From assembly GCF_029218125.1 (NCBI RefSeq), contig NZ_JARFXX010000013.1:1-39131 (forward strand): 39,131 bases of DNA, given 5' to 3'. The notes under the pieces were generated by a model, which saw only the letters and a program-made list of their open reading frames with translations, was not told the origin of the DNA and searched no databases. Made by a program: the position numbers and the translations under genes. This DNA is from Oscillibacter faecalis_A. Lineage in GTDB: Bacteria; Bacillota; Clostridia; Oscillospirales; Oscillospiraceae. Of this stretch, positions 15,626-23,017 are shown piece after piece; the stretch's first letter is position 1, and every line of letters starts with the position of its first letter.

Positions 15626-17011
15626 TCAATACAGCAGGTCAACCAGTTCGTTGAGATTGGGCAGTTCCTCCAAATGAGCGCACAGGTCGATGATCTTCTG
15701 GACCTTATAGGTGCCCATCTCATGGCCGGCCATGAAGCGGAACTTCTCAACAGCCTCGTCCCAGGTCACAGGATTTTCGGGATCGCCCTTGGGATACTCG
15801 GTGTGGGAGGTGATGACGCTGCCATCCTTCATGGTGACCTCCACGGTGCAGGGATAATACTTGGGATAAACCTTTTCGATCTCGGGATCAAGGACCCACT
15901 TGACCTTTTTCGCCAGATCCAGCACCTCGGGATCGCGGATGGCCTCATAGGTATAGTCGTCGATATTCTCGTGACCCTTCACCATGCCGCAGGCAATGGC
16001 ATAGGGCAGAGAGAACTGCGCGTCCACAACGGTCTTGGGATCGGCCTTGGTCTCCTCCGGGATAGTGAGGACCTTGATGGAATATTTATTCACGCGGGCC
16101 AGAATGGAATCGACCTGCTTGTAATCCACACCGCGGTTGAACAGGTCCACGCCAGCATCAGCCAAAGGCGCGGAGAAGCGGCAGCAGGCGTGCACCTTGA
16201 TAGAGGTATCGGCCATCTCCCAGCGCTTGCCGAACTCCTCATAGACCTTGGCCTCGTTCCAGATGTCCTTATAGGAATAGGCACGCAAGAAGCCATCCTG
16301 ACCGTCCCAAACCGTGGTGGGAGCAGTATAGCCATTCTTAGCCATGATGGCGCTGATAACGCCGCACATGGCGGGATGACCGGCCTGATAGCGCTTGGAC
16401 CATGTACCCTGTGCTTTCCACTCCAACAGACCGGCGGCCTGACTGCCGGCAAGACCCAGTGCGTAGGTGATTTTCTCGGCGTCCAGCCCCAGCAGCTTGG
16501 CAGCACCGCCGGTGGCGCCGAACACGCCGCAGGTGCCGGTGGGATGGAAGCCCTGATAATAGGTCTGACCCTCGAAGGCCTCGCCCAGACGGATGGTGAT
16601 CTCGGAGCCGTAGGCAAAGGCGGTCAGAACGTCCTTGCCGCTGCAGCCGTACTTCTCGGCCAGAGCCAGAATGGCGGGGAACACCACCACGGAGGAATGC
16701 TGGGTGCCGTAACGATGGTCGTCATCCATATCGAAAGCGTGGCCGAAGGTGCCGTTGATCAAAGCGGCCATCTGAGGCGTTGTCTTGTAGTTGCAGCCAA
16801 TGGCAGTGGAAACAGGATCACCATCCCCCAGCTCACGGACAGCCTTCAGGCAGGTGAGGCTGGAGTCCACATGGCGGGAGGCAATGATATTGCCCAGTAG
16901 GTCCATAATGAACATCTTGGAGTTGTTGACAACACGCTCCGGCAGGTCTTCAAACTTCAGGCCGGCACCGATCTCTGCGATTTGCTGAGAAAGGGACAGT
17001 TTCTTTTCCAT
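15626..17011 (-). CDS. MmgE/PrpD-family protein 2, first gene of the operon
   Basis: A 461-residue MmgE/PrpD-family protein, candidate dehydratase or decarboxylase of a di/tricarboxylate. The active-site block is clear at about 92-107 (AFDMDDDHRYGTQHSS), with a run of Asp and two His. It differs strongly from the other PrpD-like protein of the operon, both here and in length of loops, so they are not recent duplicates. The gene is GC-rich like prpF and leuC-like genes. The start follows an AGAGAGG site about 9 bases upstream. It is the promoter-proximal gene behind the sigma-54 promoter at 17069-17084, so it is probably the most strongly expressed. A hairpin separates it from the next gene. 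Confidence 0.9.
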   Translation of the reverse strand: MEKKLSLSQQIAEIGAGLKFEDLPERVVNNSKMFIMDLLGNIIASRHVDSSLTCLKAVRELGDGDPVSTAIGCNYKTTPQMAALINGTFGHAFDMDDDHRYGTQHSSVVVFPAILALAEKYGCSGKDVLTAFAYGSEITIRLGEAFEGQTYYQGFHPTGTCGVFGATGGAAKLLGLDAEKITYALGLAGSQAAGLLEWKAQGTWSKRYQAGHPAMCGVISAIMAKNGYTAPTTVWDGQDGFLRAYSYKDIWNEAKVYEEFGKRWEMADTSIKVHACCRFSAPLADAGVDLFNRGVDYKQVDSILARVNKYSIKVLTIPEETKADPKTVVDAQFSLPYAIACGMVKGHENIDDYTYEAIRDPEVLDLAKKVKWVLDPEIEKVYPKYYPCTVEVTMKDGSVITSHTEYPKGDPENPVTWDEAVEKFRFMAGHEMGTYKVQKIIDLCAHLEELPNLNELVDLLY

Positions 17012-17068
17012 AGCTTTTTTCCTCTCTTGAATCAGATTTGGAAGTGAACTTCCGATGCTTTGATACGT

Positions 17069-17084
17069 AGCAATAAACGTGCCA
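17069..17084 (-). promoter_or_regulatory. Sigma-54 (-24/-12) promoter of the catabolic operon
   Basis: On the minus strand TGGCACGTTTATTGCT reads as the -24 element TGGCAC and the -12 element TTGCT, with GG and GC exactly 10 bases apart. This is a near-perfect RpoN site. Transcription should start about 17057, giving a roughly 45-base leader before the first operon gene. It lies between the operon and a divergent activator carrying GAFTGA. Confidence 0.85.
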
Positions 17085-17226
17085 TTTTATATGAAAGCGA
17101 TGTAAATTCCTTTTTCTTGTAGGTCTTGTCAAAATAGTTGCTTTCTTCTTGTTGAGCTTTGACAATACTCCATTCGCGCATTTTTTACGCAAAACGTTTA
17201 CGCGCAAATGGGACTTTTTCTATCAT

Positions 17227-17290
17227 GTTTCATGAAACGCTTCATTTTGAAACGCACTCGAAAATATGTTGCATTTCGAAGCATTTCATG
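17227..17290. promoter_or_regulatory. Candidate activator binding sites (UAS) with GTTTCA/TGAAAC words
   Basis: A perfect 12-base palindrome GTTTCATGAAAC (17227-17238) is followed by another TGAAAC (17248-17253) and by a direct repeat GCATTTC (17271-17277, 17281-17287). The cluster is about 170-230 bases upstream of the expected sigma-54 start, the usual distance for an enhancer. It also overlaps the activator's own promoter, suggesting autoregulation. Confidence 0.55.
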
Positions 17291-17297
17291 GTATGAT
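17269..17297 (+). promoter_or_regulatory. Promoter of the sigma-54 activator gene
   Basis: TTGCAT (17269-17274), 17-base spacer, TATGAT (17292-17297), about 50 bases before the ATG. The spacer holds one copy of the GCATTTC repeat, so a protein bound there would occlude this promoter. Confidence 0.6.
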
Positions 17298-17347
17298 TGC
17301 CAAAAAAACAATTAAAAATACTCTATATGTATATGCGAGGTGACGAA

Positions 17348-19306
17348 ATGCGCTGTAAAATCGGTATCGTCAGCATCGGTATGCTGAGCCGGGCCTTGGC
17401 TCAGGAGGTGGAATATCTGCATCTGGATGCGGATTTTGTTTTTTCTGAAACGCTGATGGATGAACGAATCACCCTTCCTATAGAGTTAGAGGATGCGGAT
17501 GTACTGGTCTCCAGCGGCTATAATACCAAGCTCCTGCGAAGGGTGACGGACAAGCCCATTATCAATATCGAGCCAAGCCTCTACGATATTCTCTCCGCCT
17601 ACAGCGAGGCCATCACCTACGAAAATTCTCATCCTGTTATTATTTTCCCTATCAAACAGTACACAAATCTGACCGAGCGCATTAAAAATATTTTAGCCGT
17701 TCCCATTACTGTTGATGCCTATGACAACGTCGCCGATCTCCCGCGGCTGATTCAAAAACACTGGAACGAGGGCTGCCGCTGCATTATCGGCAGCGGCCTT
17801 GTCTGCGACGAAGCCCGCCTGTTCGGGATGCACACCGTCTTTCTCTATCCCAGCGAGTCCCTGCGGACATATATTCAAATGGCCTATGACAGCGCCGCGG
17901 CCCTCCGGGTCAAGACACAGGAAAACAAGCTGATGGATCTTGCCATCAACAACGCCAGAAATGCCATTCTATTCACGGATGAGCGCGGCACCATCCTCAT
18001 CTGCAACCAGAACGCCCAGCAGCTATTCCTAAATAAAATTCACGACCACCTGACGCAGCACAGCATTTTTGAGATCATGGATGCCCCGGCTGTCCAGCAG
18101 CTTTACACAGAGCACATTCCAGCGAGAAATGTGATTTTAGACCTTGTCAGCGGCCAGCACATTCTCTCTGGCTATCCCATCTATCTTCGGAAAAACGTCA
18201 CGAACGTGATGGTCACGTTGGACAGCATCGAGTGGATTCAAAAGAAGGAGCTGCACATCCGGCAGGCCCTCAGTGAAAAGGGCTTTACCGCAAAGCACCA
18301 CTTTTCCGATATGGTCTCCCGAAGCGAACGGTTCAATGCGCTGGTCCAGACTGCCAAGCGCTTTGCCCGCCACGAGGACAGCGTTTTGATTTTAGGAAGC
18401 ACCGGTACCGGCAAGGAGGTGCTGGCACAGTCCATCCACAATCATTCCCTCCGGGCGGAAAATCCCTTTGTGGCGGTGAACTGCTCCTCTATTACGGAGT
18501 CCCTGCTGGAAAGTGAGCTGTTCGGCTACGATGAGGGCGCTTTCACGGGGGCCAAAAAGGGCGGGAAGCCGGGCTATTTTGAAATGGCCCACACCGGCAC
18601 CATTTTCCTGGATGAGATCAGCGAGCTGAGCCTACCCATGCAGTCCAAGCTGCTGCGAGCCATTCAGGAAAAGCAGATCATCCATGTGGGCGGCAACCGT
18701 GTCATCCACTTTGACGCCCGAATCATCGCCGCCGCCAACCGCGATCTCTGGAAAATGGCCTGTGAGCACCAATTCCGGGAGGACCTCTATTACCGTTTAG
18801 CCGTGCTGGAGCTGAACATTCCCGCGCTGAAGGACCGGCAGGAGGACATTCTCCCGCTGTTCTTCAAATTCATGTTCCACCTGAACCCAGAGCTCAGCAG
18901 CCGCTTCCAAGCCCATGCCGACCAGCTTGAACCGCTGCTATGCAGCTATTCATGGCCAGGAAATATCCGGGAGCTGGAAAATTTCGCTCACATGATCTCC
19001 GTCACCGCCGGGGCGGCAGACTCCTCGGAGACGCTGATGGCCGTAATCACAACGGAAATTTACCGCCGAATCGCCCGCACCGAACCAGTATCCGCCGCTG
19101 CCGCGCCCCTGCTGTCTGCGGCCTCCCTCCCCATACAGGCAGGGACTCTGCTCTCCGAGCAGGATCGGATTCGCTACGCGCTCGCGCAGGCCAACGGAAA
19201 CTGCACACAGGCGGCCGGGCTGCTGAATATCAGCCGCACAACCCTCTGGCGCAAAATGAAAGCCATGGGACTTTCCTCCGATAAGGGCACGGACGAAAAT
19301 GACTGA
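17348..19306 (+). CDS. PrpR-type sigma-54-dependent transcriptional activator
   Basis: A 652-residue bacterial enhancer-binding protein. Residues 1-180 resemble the PrpR N-terminal ligand-sensing domain (IGIVSIGMLSRALAQEV, later VLVSSGYNT). A PAS-like segment follows at about 195-290. The AAA+ domain at about 318-560 has Walker A GSTGTGKE (350-357), the sigma-54 contact loop GAFTGA (397-402), Walker B GTIFLDE (417-423) and WPGN (536-539). A Fis-type helix-turn-helix closes the protein (606-642). The start is fixed by GAGGTG six bases before the ATG at 17348; the earlier TTG start at 17297 has no site and overlaps the -10. Divergent from an operon with a -24/-12 promoter, it is the expected activator, responding to the imported acid or an intermediate. 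Confidence 0.93.
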   Translation: MRCKIGIVSIGMLSRALAQEVEYLHLDADFVFSETLMDERITLPIELEDADVLVSSGYNTKLLRRVTDKPIINIEPSLYDILSAYSEAITYENSHPVIIFPIKQYTNLTERIKNILAVPITVDAYDNVADLPRLIQKHWNEGCRCIIGSGLVCDEARLFGMHTVFLYPSESLRTYIQMAYDSAAALRVKTQENKLMDLAINNARNAILFTDERGTILICNQNAQQLFLNKIHDHLTQHSIFEIMDAPAVQQLYTEHIPARNVILDLVSGQHILSGYPIYLRKNVTNVMVTLDSIEWIQKKELHIRQALSEKGFTAKHHFSDMVSRSERFNALVQTAKRFARHEDSVLILGSTGTGKEVLAQSIHNHSLRAENPFVAVNCSSITESLLESELFGYDEGAFTGAKKGGKPGYFEMAHTGTIFLDEISELSLPMQSKLLRAIQEKQIIHVGGNRVIHFDARIIAAANRDLWKMACEHQFREDLYYRLAVLELNIPALKDRQEDILPLFFKFMFHLNPELSSRFQAHADQLEPLLCSYSWPGNIRELENFAHMISVTAGAADSSETLMAVITTEIYRRIARTEPVSAAAAPLLSAASLPIQAGTLLSEQDRIRYALAQANGNCTQAAGLLNISRTTLWRKMKAMGLSSDKGTDEND

Positions 19307-19380
19307 GGGTATGCGCATGAACGTTTGTGAATAACTATACGTATATTTAAAATTCCATGCATAAATTTTCACATTTTTCC

Positions 19381-19410
19381 TTGACAAACTGTCGCTGGAC
19401 AGATTATACT
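19381..19410 (+). promoter_or_regulatory. Strong sigma-70-type promoter of the aminotransferase, dyad in spacer
   Basis: Consensus TTGACA (19381-19386), 18-base spacer, TATACT (19405-19410). The spacer contains the inverted repeat CTGTC-GCTG-GACAG (19389-19402), a position where a bound repressor would block RNA polymerase. Confidence 0.75.
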
Positions 19411-19466
19411 TATTATGCAAAAAATTGAACAGCATTGCTTCCCTTGGCACCGGCTGAGGGGTCAAA

Positions 19467-19540
19467 GGCATCCATGATGGAACTGCAGGTGTTCCGGCAG
19501 CCGCCGGATAAGGTTCCGTCATGGTTGCCTTTTAATTTTT
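19467..19540 (+). promoter_or_regulatory. Leader hairpin with T-rich tail: candidate attenuator
   Basis: Arms 19467-19483 and 19513-19529 pair over 17 positions (15 Watson-Crick, one G-U, one mismatch), enclosing a smaller hairpin CCGGC/GCCGG (19494-19507). TTTTAATTTTT follows, and the ribosome site begins 4 bases later. This looks like an intrinsic terminator inside a leader of about 140 bases. I do not recognise a known riboswitch or T-box motif upstream of it. Confidence 0.6.
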
Positions 19541-19557
19541 ATCAGGAGGAAATCAGC

Positions 19558-20682
19558 ATGAACATCAAACCGTTTGCCGTGGAGGAATGGATGAACGCCT
19601 ATGAGATGGGCGCACGCTACAATATCGCGGAGACCTGCGTGGACTCCGTATCTCTGAATGAGCTGTTTGCGATCACCGGGGAAAACCGGGAGGAATTTCT
19701 CGCCGCTCTCAGCGATCTGCGCTTAACCTATGGAGATATTTACGGCAGTCCCGCTCTGCATGAGGGAATCTGCAAGCTCTACCGCACGCTCCGTCCCGAT
19801 GAGATCGTGCTGACCCACGGCGCCGCCGGTGCCAATCACCACGTTTTCTGCTCCCTGATCTCCGCCGGGGACCGCGTAGTGAGCATCATGCCCACCTACC
19901 AGCAGCTTTACTCTATTCCTGCATCCATCGGCGCCGATGTGGCCATCATGAATCTGCGGCAGGAAAACGGCTATCTGCCCGATCTGGACGAGCTTCGTAC
20001 ATTGGTGACGCCGGACACGAAGATGATCTGCATCAACAATCCCAACAATCCCACCGGGGCACTGATGTCCCGGGAGCTGTTGGAGCAAATCATTGAGATT
20101 GCCCGCAGCGCGGACGCCTATATCCTCTGCGATGAGGTCTACCGCCATTTGACGCAGACGGATGAATGGTGCGAATCCATTGTGGACCTGTATGAAAAGG
20201 GAATTTCCGTCAGCAGTATGTCCAAGGTGTTCTCCCTTGCGGGACTCCGCATGGGCTGGATCGCCACCCATGATCAGACGGCGCTGAAAGCCTTCCTCTC
20301 TCACCGGGATTATAACCTCATTAGCTGCGGTATTTTTGATGACGCCATCGCCGCCGTCGCCCTGCGGCACAGCGATAAAATGCTTGCTCGCAACCGGCAG
20401 ATCGTGCGCGAAAATCTTGCAATTCTGGATACGTGGATACAGGCGCACCCGCATTTCCACTATACGAAGCCACAGGCCGGTACAACCGCACTGGTCTACT
20501 ATGATTTTGACATTCCGTCCTATGAGTTCTGCGAAAAAATGTATCATCAGACCGGAGCCTTTGTCACGCCGGGAGACTGCTTTGAGCAGCCCCACAGTAC
20601 GCGAATCGGCTATGCCTGTGCCGCCCAAACCCTGCGGGACGGTCTTGCGGCCATGGCAGAATTTGCTGCAGCGCTGGCCTGA
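19558..20682 (+). CDS. Class I/II (fold type I) PLP aminotransferase
   Basis: A 374-residue PLP enzyme. Visible marks are the cofactor-phosphate region THGAAGANHHVF, the NNPNNPTGALM block, the DEVYRHL Asp and the Schiff-base lysine in SSMSKVFSLAGLRMGW. It is similar in pattern to arginine/capreomycidine-type and other broad fold-I aminotransferases; the amino donor cannot be predicted. The frame is open from 19435, but only the ATG at 19558 has a proper AGGAGG site (8 bases away), and the upstream part is the structured leader. It is transcribed from its own strong promoter and is not in the operon of the sigma-54 activator. It may still be linked functionally, for example turning a keto acid released by the lyase into an amino acid; this is speculation. 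Confidence 0.88.
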   Translation: MNIKPFAVEEWMNAYEMGARYNIAETCVDSVSLNELFAITGENREEFLAALSDLRLTYGDIYGSPALHEGICKLYRTLRPDEIVLTHGAAGANHHVFCSLISAGDRVVSIMPTYQQLYSIPASIGADVAIMNLRQENGYLPDLDELRTLVTPDTKMICINNPNNPTGALMSRELLEQIIEIARSADAYILCDEVYRHLTQTDEWCESIVDLYEKGISVSSMSKVFSLAGLRMGWIATHDQTALKAFLSHRDYNLISCGIFDDAIAAVALRHSDKMLARNRQIVRENLAILDTWIQAHPHFHYTKPQAGTTALVYYDFDIPSYEFCEKMYHQTGAFVTPGDCFEQPHSTRIGYACAAQTLRDGLAAMAEFAAALA

Positions 20683-20710
20683 CGCCGCAGCGCCGTGTTC
20701 ATTGAAAATC

Positions 20711-20750
20711 AAAAAGGGACTGTCCATCTACAATCAGATGGACAGTCCCT
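20711..20750 (-). terminator. Terminator on the minus strand, downstream of ychF
   Basis: Perfect 15-base arms (20715-20729 and 20736-20750) with a 6-base loop. Read on the minus strand the stem is followed by TTTTTGATTTTC, so it would end the ychF transcript, about 185 bases past the stop. It may also act on read-through from the aminotransferase gene, but there is no T-tract on that side. Confidence 0.7.
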
Positions 20751-20917
20751 CAGCGTGTCGAAAAAGTCTTTTCTCCCCGCTGAACAAGTTTTCAGGACTT
20801 CATAAAAGTTCTGAAAACTAAGGATTTCAATGGCGCAGGACACCCTTCTTGGGTTTCCCGCGCACACCCTTCCTTACCGTTGCGGAGGATTTACCACTTT
20901 ATCGACAGTCCCTTTTT
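20711..20917. repeat. Small element with terminal inverted repeats (MITE-like)
   Basis: A 207-base stretch bounded by AAAAAGGGACTGTC (20711-20724) and its exact complement GACAGTCCCTTTTT (20904-20917). Inside are a 15-bp hairpin (20715-20750) and a 13-bp hairpin with one G-U (20788-20818), and no reading frame of interest. Structure suggests a non-autonomous mobile or REP-like element. No target duplication is evident at the ends. Confidence 0.55.
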
Positions 20918-20935
20918 TCGTTTTTATCAGGCGGC

Positions 20936-22045
20936 TCAGACGTTGAAGCGGAAGTAAATCATATCTCCGTCCTGCACCACGTACTCCTTGCCCTCGCTGC
21001 GGAGCTGGCCCTTCTCCTTAGCGGCGCTGACGCTGCCGTACTTCATCATATCGTCAAAGGCGATGACCTCCGCCCGGATAAAGCCCCGCTCAATATCGGA
21101 ATGAATTTTTCCGGCGGCCTGAGGGGCCTTCGTTCCCTTTTTAATGGTCCACGCCCGGCACTCGTCCTTTCCGTAGGTCAGGAAGGAGATGAGGCCCAGC
21201 AGAGAATAGCTGCACTTGATGAGCCGGTCGAGGCCGGACTCGGCGATTCCCAGCTCGTCAAGGAACATTTGCTTTTCCTCGCCCTCCAGCTCGGCGATGT
21301 CCTGCTCCAGCTTGGCGCAGATGGGCAGCACCTCACTGCCCTCGGCCTTTGCCAGCTCCGTGACCTTCTTGAGATACGCGTTGTTCGCCTGATTGGCAAA
21401 CCCGTCCTCATCCATGTTGGCGGCATAGATAATAGGCTTCAGTGTCAAAAGATCAGAGGTTGCGATGAGGGCCTTATCCTCATCGGAGCACTCGAATGTC
21501 CGGGCGGACTTACCGCTGTCCAGATGAGCAGCAAGCGCCTTGAATACGTCCACCTCATGCAAAAACTTCTTATCGCCCTTGGCGGCCTTGGCAGCCTTGT
21601 CCACACGGCGCTGCACCATGTCCAGATCGGCCATGATAAGTTCCATGTCAATCGCCTCAATATCCCCTACGGGGTCAACGGGGACGTTTGTTCCGGCATC
21701 GGCTACCACGTGCATGATGTTTTCATCATCAAAGCAGCGGACCACATGGACAATGGCATCCGTCTCCCGGATATTGGCCAGGAACTTATTGCCAAGACCA
21801 GCGCCCTGACTGGCGCCCTTCACCAGACCCGCGATGTCCACGAACTCAATGACCGCCGGGGTCTTCTTATCCGGCTCGTAGATCTCCGCCAGCTTGTCCA
21901 GCCGCGCATCCGGCACAGCTACCATGCCCACATTGGGGTCAATGGTGCAGAACGGGTAATTGGCGCTCTCCGCACCGGCGTTGGTAATGGCGTTGAACAG
22001 GGTCGATTTGCCCACATTGGGCAGTCCCACGATACCTAATTTCAT
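20936..22045 (-). CDS. ychF: Redox-regulated ATPase YchF
   Basis: A 369-residue member of the universally conserved Obg-related family, full length. G1 is GLPNVGKST (7-15), switch region NYPFCTIDPNVG, G3 DIAGLVKGAS, and the G4 position reads NMDE rather than NKxD, the mark of YchF proteins that prefer ATP over GTP. The C-terminal TGS-like domain ends with the diagnostic GKEYVVQDGDMIYFRFNV. It is a ribosome-associated regulator of translation and stress response. It lies 48 bases downstream of the AEC transporter gene and may be co-transcribed with it; a terminator lies downstream at 20711-20750. Nothing suggests a link to the nearby catabolic genes. Confidence 0.97.
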   Translation of the reverse strand: MKLGIVGLPNVGKSTLFNAITNAGAESANYPFCTIDPNVGMVAVPDARLDKLAEIYEPDKKTPAVIEFVDIAGLVKGASQGAGLGNKFLANIRETDAIVHVVRCFDDENIMHVVADAGTNVPVDPVGDIEAIDMELIMADLDMVQRRVDKAAKAAKGDKKFLHEVDVFKALAAHLDSGKSARTFECSDEDKALIATSDLLTLKPIIYAANMDEDGFANQANNAYLKKVTELAKAEGSEVLPICAKLEQDIAELEGEEKQMFLDELGIAESGLDRLIKCSYSLLGLISFLTYGKDECRAWTIKKGTKAPQAAGKIHSDIERGFIRAEVIAFDDMMKYGSVSAAKEKGQLRSEGKEYVVQDGDMIYFRFNV

Positions 22046-22093
22046 ATATCTCTACATCTCCTTATTTTAAAGGCCGCAATTGGGATAGGCTCC

Positions 22094-23017
22094 TTACATC
22101 TGATAATAGGCTGCCAGCAGCGGAATTGTGACAATACACAGCAGCATGGTGACAATGTTGATAAGGCCGGAATACCGGGCATCCCGCCCGAAAATCTGGC
22201 TGAACTGCGTCACCGCGTTGGCCGATGGTGCAATGGCGGAAAGCAGACTGATAAGAATCAGCGTCTCGCCATGAGGTGCCAATGCCGCAAGGCCGCTGTA
22301 CTTCATGATAGTGACCAAAATCACCGGCAGCACCACCAGCCGCAGCAGCACTGGCTTCCAGATCTGCCGGTAGCCCCGCAGGACCTCCGGCGTGATGTCC
22401 GCCAGCAGCATTCCCACAATGAGCATGGCCACCGGTCCCACGGTATTGCCCGCTTGGGCGAACGCACCCTTGACGATTCCCGGCAGCCGTATCTGGAAAG
22501 CAAACAGCAGCATTCCCGCCAAAATCGCCAGAATATTCACGTTGCAAAGCAAATTCCGCACCGACAGCTCATGCCTGCCGCTGATAAAAATGCGGGCGTG
22601 AGTCCAGATCAAAACCGTCTGCACGATGGAGTAGCACGTAACGTACATGACCCAGTCCTCGCCAAAGGTGCCGATAACGATGGGCAGCACCATATTTGTG
22701 CAGTTTGGATACATAACGGAGGCCGCTTCCACCACATCGAGGTGAAATGGTTTTGAAATCAGCCCGCCCAGTATTACACACAGTCCGCTGAGAATCACAG
22801 TGGAGAGCAGCGATAGCTCCATCATCCGCACAGTGTCCGCTGTTCGCTCTAATTGAAAGGCGTTCAGGGCCACACAGGGCGTGATGATATACAGAAGGAT
22901 CATGGACAGCGTTCGGCTGTCCTCCGATTTCAAGATACCTGCTTTGACAATGGCCCAGCCCAAGAATACAAGGATAAAGAGCTGGGCGATCTGCCGCAGC
23001 AGAATCAGGCTCAGCAT
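22094..23017 (-). CDS. AEC-family (auxin efflux carrier-like) transporter
   Basis: A 307-residue inner-membrane protein with about ten hydrophobic segments in the 5+5 arrangement of the AEC family. The first half has VFLGWAIVKAGILK and TPCVALNAFQ, and the second has MLIVGMLLADITPEVLRG and SAIAPSANAVTQFSQIFG, the usual conserved positions. Bacterial members move malate, malonate or other small organic acids; the substrate here is unknown. Its ATG lies in the sequence ATGCTGA, overlapping the hydrogenase stop by 7 bases, so the two are translationally coupled. A tie between hydrogen metabolism and organic-acid export is suggestive but not proven. Confidence 0.9.
   Translation of the reverse strand: MLSLILLRQIAQLFILVFLGWAIVKAGILKSEDSRTLSMILLYIITPCVALNAFQLERTADTVRMMELSLLSTVILSGLCVILGGLISKPFHLDVVEAASVMYPNCTNMVLPIVIGTFGEDWVMYVTCYSIVQTVLIWTHARIFISGRHELSVRNLLCNVNILAILAGMLLFAFQIRLPGIVKGAFAQAGNTVGPVAMLIVGMLLADITPEVLRGYRQIWKPVLLRLVVLPVILVTIMKYSGLAALAPHGETLILISLLSAIAPSANAVTQFSQIFGRDARYSGLINIVTMLLCIVTIPLLAAYYQM

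Noticed and set aside
7594..17011. A standard methylcitrate cycle (prp) operon
   Set aside because: There is no methylcitrate synthase or propionyl-CoA synthetase gene, and the hydratase is of two-subunit LeuCD type rather than AcnD. A symporter points to an external substrate.
17297..17347. TTG start for the sigma-54 activator
   Set aside because: It lies on the -10 element and has no ribosome site. The ATG at 17348 has GAGGTG at the right distance.
19411..19540. Known riboswitch or T-box in the aminotransferase leader
   Set aside because: I found no T-box sequence and no SAM, glycine, guanidine, TPP or other core motif I could recognise. Reported only as an attenuator-like structure.
19435..19557. 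Longer aminotransferase start or small leader peptide
   Set aside because: The frame is open, but the candidate starts (TTG 19435, ATG 19474) have no ribosome site and the stretch is taken up by the attenuator-like hairpin.
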